Shown: positions 63,275 to 64,000 of the stretch, in pieces
Position numbering within the stretch: position 1 is the first letter of the stretch
How the letters are laid out: every line of letters begins with the position of its first letter
Assembly: GCF_014653115.1 (NCBI RefSeq)
Contig: NZ_BNAD01000001.1
Location: forward strand, 124,001-188,000
Direction of reading: 5' to 3'
Length of the DNA: 64,000 bases
DNA from: Nocardioides flavus (ex Wang et al. 2016)
Lineage (GTDB): Bacteria > Actinomycetota > Actinomycetes > Propionibacteriales > Nocardioidaceae
Translations under genes and position numbers: made by a program
Notes under the pieces: generated by a model
Told to the model about the DNA's origin: nothing
Database searches by the model: none
Seen by the model: the letters and a program-made list of their open reading frames with translations, nothing else

Positions 63275-64000
63275 TCAGCCACGGGACGCGGCACCCTCGA
63301 CCACGCCAAGCGGCTCGGCGGCGATGTCGCGGCGCCACTGCGCGCCGGGGAAGCTGATGGAGGAGATGCCCTCGTACGCCTTGGCGCGGGCGTCGGCCAC
63401 GTCGGTGCCGGTCGCGCGGACGGCGAGGACCCGACCGCCGGCGGTGACCAGCCCCGCGTCGGTTCGGGCGGTGCCGGCGTGGATGACGTCGACGTCGTCC
63501 TCGACCGCGAGCGTCTCGGTCCCGATGATCACGTCGCCCGACGACGAGGACCCCGGATAGCCGGCGCTCGCCATCACCACCGACACCGACGCACCGTCGG
63601 CGAAGCTCGGCGCCGGGACGCTCGCCAGGTCGCCGTCGGCGGCGGCGCGCAGCAGCGTGCCCAGCGGCGAGGTGAGCAGGGCGAGCACCGGCTGGATGTC
63701 GGGGTCGCCGAAGCGACAGTTGAACTCGATGACCTTCGGACCGGCATCGGTCAGCGCGAGCCCGACGTAGAGGCACCCGACGAACGGCGCGCCCCGCCGC
63801 TGCATCTCGGCCAGCGTCGGCGCGACGACCTCGGTCATCACGGTGTCGACCACCCCCTCGGGCAGCCACGTCAGGGGGGCGTACGACCCCATCCCGCCGG
63901 TGTTGGGCCCGCGGCCGCCGTCGAGGATGCGCTTGAAGTCCTGCGCCGGCAGCAGCGGCCGGCCGGTCCTCCCGTCGCAGACCACGAACAGCGAGAACTC
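63275..64000 (-). CDS. purD: Phosphoribosylamine-glycine ligase (5' end missing)
   Basis: C-terminal 241 residues of GAR synthetase; the frame enters from the right edge of the window. ATP-grasp features GRGPNTGGMGSYAP and VIEFNCRFGDPDIQPVL (metal-binding Glu and Asn) are intact. Step 2 of purine synthesis. The start and N-terminal domain lie outside the window. Confidence 0.97.
   Translation of the reverse strand, partial: EFSLFVVCDGRTGRPLLPAQDFKRILDGGRGPNTGGMGSYAPLTWLPEGVVDTVMTEVVAPTLAEMQRRGAPFVGCLYVGLALTDAGPKVIEFNCRFGDPDIQPVLALLTSPLGTLLRAAADGDLASVPAPSFADGASVSVVMASAGYPGSSSSGDVIIGTETLAVEDDVDVIHAGTARTDAGLVTAGGRVLAVRATGTDVADARAKAYEGISSISFPGAQWRRDIAAEPLGVVEGAASRG

Overview
The window is one continuous stretch of high-GC chromosome. 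Abundant GTG starts, TGA stops, leaderless transcripts, actinobacterial PHO boxes, a DUF3073 gene beside purM, a NUDIX-phosphatase MutT1 and type VII-like substrates point to an actinobacterium. The combination looks most like Nocardioidaceae (Nocardioides or a relative), but that placement is inferred from gene content and style, not from a marker gene. I saw no insertion sequence, prophage, CRISPR array or rRNA. No stretch longer than 300 bases lacks a gene.

Left part (1-16.7 kb): a small nitrobindin/Fur/YgfZ operon stands back to back with a DsrE gene across a 22-bp gap. A first type VII-like locus follows (2.1-4.5 kb). Next is a phosphate block: ppk1, a DUF47 PhoU-like protein, a Pit transporter, the pstSCAB operon and mutT1. 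Clean PHO boxes lie upstream of ppk1 and pstS, so this block is probably under PhoP control. Middle-left (16.1-33.5 kb): a cold-shock protein, a D-tartrate dehydratase/GntR pair with twin operators, secreted and membrane proteins, NDH-2, four tRNA genes (Lys, Asp, Glu, Phe), a response regulator / P450 / histidine kinase module, and a valine/leucine-type dehydrogenase.

Right half (33.6-64 kb): the purine biosynthesis genes are all on the minus strand, purM, purF, purL, purQ, purS, purC, purB and purD (purD is cut by the right edge). They are spread among unrelated genes: SRPBCC proteins, an M20 peptidase, GNAT and SCP-like proteins, a lipoprotein hydrolase, a DUF1906 cell-wall protein, an acyl-CoA ligase and an MFS exporter. 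Two further type VII-like loci are embedded here, one beside purL (44.4-47.7 kb) and one beside purC (56-59.2 kb).

The least explained features are the following. (1) Three orphan type VII-like loci have no secretion ATPase nearby, but each carries a small protein with a shared G-x-x-T-W-x-A-[VF] motif. (2) A P450 without the usual I-helix acid-alcohol pair is translationally coupled to a cytosolic histidine kinase. (3) Long palindromes sit just 3' of genes. (4) TAG stop codons repeatedly form part of the -10 element of the next, apparently leaderless, gene. (5) A small membrane-protein gene has an in-frame amber codon.
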